The notes beneath the pieces are model-generated. The model had not been told where the DNA came from, did no database searches, and saw nothing but the letters and a program-made list of their open reading frames with translations. The translations under genes and the position numbers were made by a program. From Gammaproteobacteria bacterium (GTDB lineage Bacteria > Pseudomonadota > Gammaproteobacteria > Nitrosococcales > Methylophagaceae), in assembly GCA_002400805.1 (NCBI GenBank), contig NVRG01000141.1, positions 1-8,034 of the forward strand: a DNA stretch of 8,034 bases, written 5' to 3'. Numbering within the stretch: the first letter of the stretch is position 1; each line of letters starts with the position of its first letter. This document shows positions 6,613-8,034 of this stretch, piece by piece.

Positions 6613-7845
6613 ATGACTAAAACATTACATTTTATCGTCGTTATCGTCTTATTCTCAGTTTTTACCAACTATGCACTAGCAGAACAAGACAAGGACCTCT
6701 CCCCCCCTATTAATGATCCTGTTCAAGAAAAGGGACATGATGATCACCAAAACCACCATGATAAAAAAGACGAAAATCACGCTGATGATGAGCGTGATCC
6801 CAGCGGTCACGGAAAAAAGCAAAGCCATGAAGACAATGCGTCAGGCGTAACTATTTCATTTGAACAAGCTGTTCTTGCCAATATCACCGTCGCTGAGCTT
6901 AAACCACAGAAAATGGATTATCAGGTTTATGCTCCGGGTGAAATTAAAGAAAATGGCTATAGTAGTTATCTGGTTTCGCCTCGTGTTGATTCAGTGGTGT
7001 TGCATCGCCATGTCGCCTTAGGTGATCATGTTAAAAAAGGCCAAGCCTTAATCACTTTATTTAGTGAATCAGTCGCTGTAGCACAAGCTGCTTACAAAGT
7101 GGCCTATGCAGAATGGCAGCGGGTTCAAAAATTAGGTGAAAAAACCGTTGCCGGTAAACGGTTTATCTCTGCCAAATCCAATCATGAAGCCGCGTATGCA
7201 CGTTTGTTAGCTTATGGTTTATCCAAAAGTGCTATTCAATCGTTGATAAAAAAATCACTGGGGCTGGGAGAATATACCTTGATAGCAGTTAATGCTGGTT
7301 CCGTATTATCTGATGATTTCAATCAAGGACAACGCGTTACCGCTGGTGATGCATTAATGAGCCTAGCCGATGAAGAGGAATTATGGGTTGAAGCAAAATT
7401 AGCACCCAACTTACAACTTGAATTGCCTGCCGGCACCAAAGCTCAAGTCAAAGTTGGCCATGATTTCTATACCGCAACCGTCAGTCAAGCAGCCCACACC
7501 ATTGATCCTAAAACTCGTACTCGAGTGGTGAGAATGTTAATAAATAATCAAGCGCATCGCCTACATCCCGGCTTATTTGCCGATGTGTATTTCTCCTTTG
7601 CCTCGACAGAGCCAGTATTAGCCGTCCCAGAAACAGCCTTAATGCGCGGTGCTGATGGTGACTGGACCGTATTTGTCGAACATGAATCCAATCAATTTAA
7701 AGCTATTGAAGTTGAATTAGGCCGTAGTTTTGGAAAGTGGCGTGAAGTGAAAGGTATCGAAGCAGGTAGCCGGGTTGTGATGTCCGGTGCATTTTTTGTC
7801 GCCGCTGAAATCGCCAAGGGCGGTTTTGATCCACATGGCCATTAA
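6613..7845 (+). CDS. czcB: CzcB-type periplasmic adaptor (membrane fusion protein) with His-rich N-terminus
   Basis: The adaptor links the RND pump to the outer-membrane channel in the periplasm. I place the start at ATG 6613, giving 410 residues, because GGAA (6603-6606) lies six bases upstream; a TTG at 6601 is in frame but lacks support. A signal peptide ends at ALA (residues 21-23). Residues 41-72 hold seven His with many Asp/Glu (HDDHQNHHD and so on), a probable metal-loading segment. The lipoyl-like region follows (about 117-150, SPRVDSVVLHRHVALGDHVKKGQ), then a short helical hairpin (about 150-215), a beta-barrel (about 255-330, with TIDPKTRTRVVRM and HPGLFADVYF), and a membrane-proximal domain (about 333-400). 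The chain ends in DPHGH, a small terminal His pair also seen in metal-type adaptors. The His segments and gene neighbours place it in the heavy-metal rather than the drug-efflux class. Confidence 0.9.
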   Translation: MTKTLHFIVVIVLFSVFTNYALAEQDKDLSPPINDPVQEKGHDDHQNHHDKKDENHADDERDPSGHGKKQSHEDNASGVTISFEQAVLANITVAELKPQKMDYQVYAPGEIKENGYSSYLVSPRVDSVVLHRHVALGDHVKKGQALITLFSESVAVAQAAYKVAYAEWQRVQKLGEKTVAGKRFISAKSNHEAAYARLLAYGLSKSAIQSLIKKSLGLGEYTLIAVNAGSVLSDDFNQGQRVTAGDALMSLADEEELWVEAKLAPNLQLELPAGTKAQVKVGHDFYTATVSQAAHTIDPKTRTRVVRMLINNQAHRLHPGLFADVYFSFASTEPVLAVPETALMRGADGDWTVFVEHESNQFKAIEVELGRSFGKWREVKGIEAGSRVVMSGAFFVAAEIAKGGFDPHGH

Positions 7846-7853
7846 TCAAAGTA

Positions 7854-7858
7854 AAGGA
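7854..7858 (+). promoter_or_regulatory. czcA ribosome binding site (AAGGA)
   Basis: AAGGA stands eight bases before the ATG at 7867, within the 21-bp gap after czcB. It supports this start and translation from the shared operon message. Confidence 0.6.
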
Positions 7859-7866
7859 TAAAACTC

Positions 7867-8034
7867 ATGTTATATCGATTGATTGACTGGTCTGTAAGCA
7901 ACCGGTTATTAATAATTATTGCTCTTATAGCAATAACTGCTTCCTCTTTTTTTATTATTCCTCGTCTTAATCTGGATGCATTCCCTGACGTTACTAATGT
8001 ACAAGTTTCCATTAATACTGAAGCACCAGGACTT
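7867..8034 (+). CDS. czcA: CzcA-type heavy-metal RND efflux pump, N-terminus only
   Basis: The first 56 codons are present; the family is about 1,030-1,050 residues long, so roughly 95% lies beyond the right edge. The pump exports divalent cations from periplasm or cytoplasm using the proton gradient. Residues 1-11 are a short cytoplasmic lead, about 12-32 form the first membrane helix, and the segment DAFPDVTNVQVSINTEAPG begins the periplasmic pore domain. The DxxPDVTNVQV pattern with TEAPG is characteristic of the heavy-metal RND class (CzcA, NccA, CusA relatives) and looks closer to CzcA than to CusA, which has DALPDLSDVQV there. The metal-specific residues in the fourth membrane helix are outside the window, so Zn/Co/Cd export is the likely but unproven range. 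Confidence 0.88.
   Translation, partial: MLYRLIDWSVSNRLLIIIALIAITASSFFIIPRLNLDAFPDVTNVQVSINTEAPGL

Noticed and set aside
1..8034. CRISPR arrays, tRNA or rRNA genes, insertion sequences, attachment sites
   Set aside because: No regularly spaced repeats, cloverleaf, transposase frame or long flanking repeats were found on either strand by eye.

Overview
The window reads as a gammaproteobacterial chromosome segment. The gene order uvrA - YajR-type MFS transporter - ssb is the one I recall from Pseudomonas and related gammaproteobacteria. The protein sequences look gammaproteobacterial throughout: UvrA and YajR closely resemble the E. coli proteins, and SSB keeps the E. coli-type OB fold and the DDDIPF tip. 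I cannot name the genus.

Layout. Positions 1-2733 (minus strand) carry the first 911 codons of uvrA; only about the last 27-30 codons are cut off by the left edge. A 55-bp divergent gap separates uvrA from a plus-strand YajR-like MFS transporter (2789-4177), followed 45 bp later by ssb (4223-4711). A strong hairpin with a short T-run (4741-4778) closes this housekeeping block. After an AT-rich 116-bp spacer with two small dyads comes a second plus-strand unit, a heavy-metal efflux operon: a small secreted His/Cys-rich CzcI-like protein (4895-5260), a CzcC-type outer-membrane factor (5346-6596), a CzcB-type periplasmic adaptor with a His-rich N-terminal segment (6613-7845), and the first 56 codons of a CzcA-type RND pump (7867 to the right edge).

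How the genes work together. UvrA (damage recognition in nucleotide excision repair) and SSB (single-strand DNA protection) are DNA-maintenance proteins. The MFS transporter between them has no obvious repair role, although its place there is conserved. The czc-type genes encode the three parts of a tripartite cation exporter: inner-membrane pump, adaptor and outer-membrane channel. The leading secreted protein probably binds or senses the metal. The metal cannot be decided from what is visible; Zn/Co/Cd is the usual range for this subfamily.

The two blocks differ in base composition by hand count: 51% G+C over 1021-1320 in uvrA, 35% over 4921-5220 in the CzcI-like gene, and 41% over 7021-7320 in czcB. 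This fits later arrival of the metal operon next to a conserved core block, but does not prove it. I found no insertion sequence, tRNA, rRNA, CRISPR array or attachment site. The genes belong to known families. The less well described parts are the small CzcI-like protein, its putative control region and the hairpin behind it.
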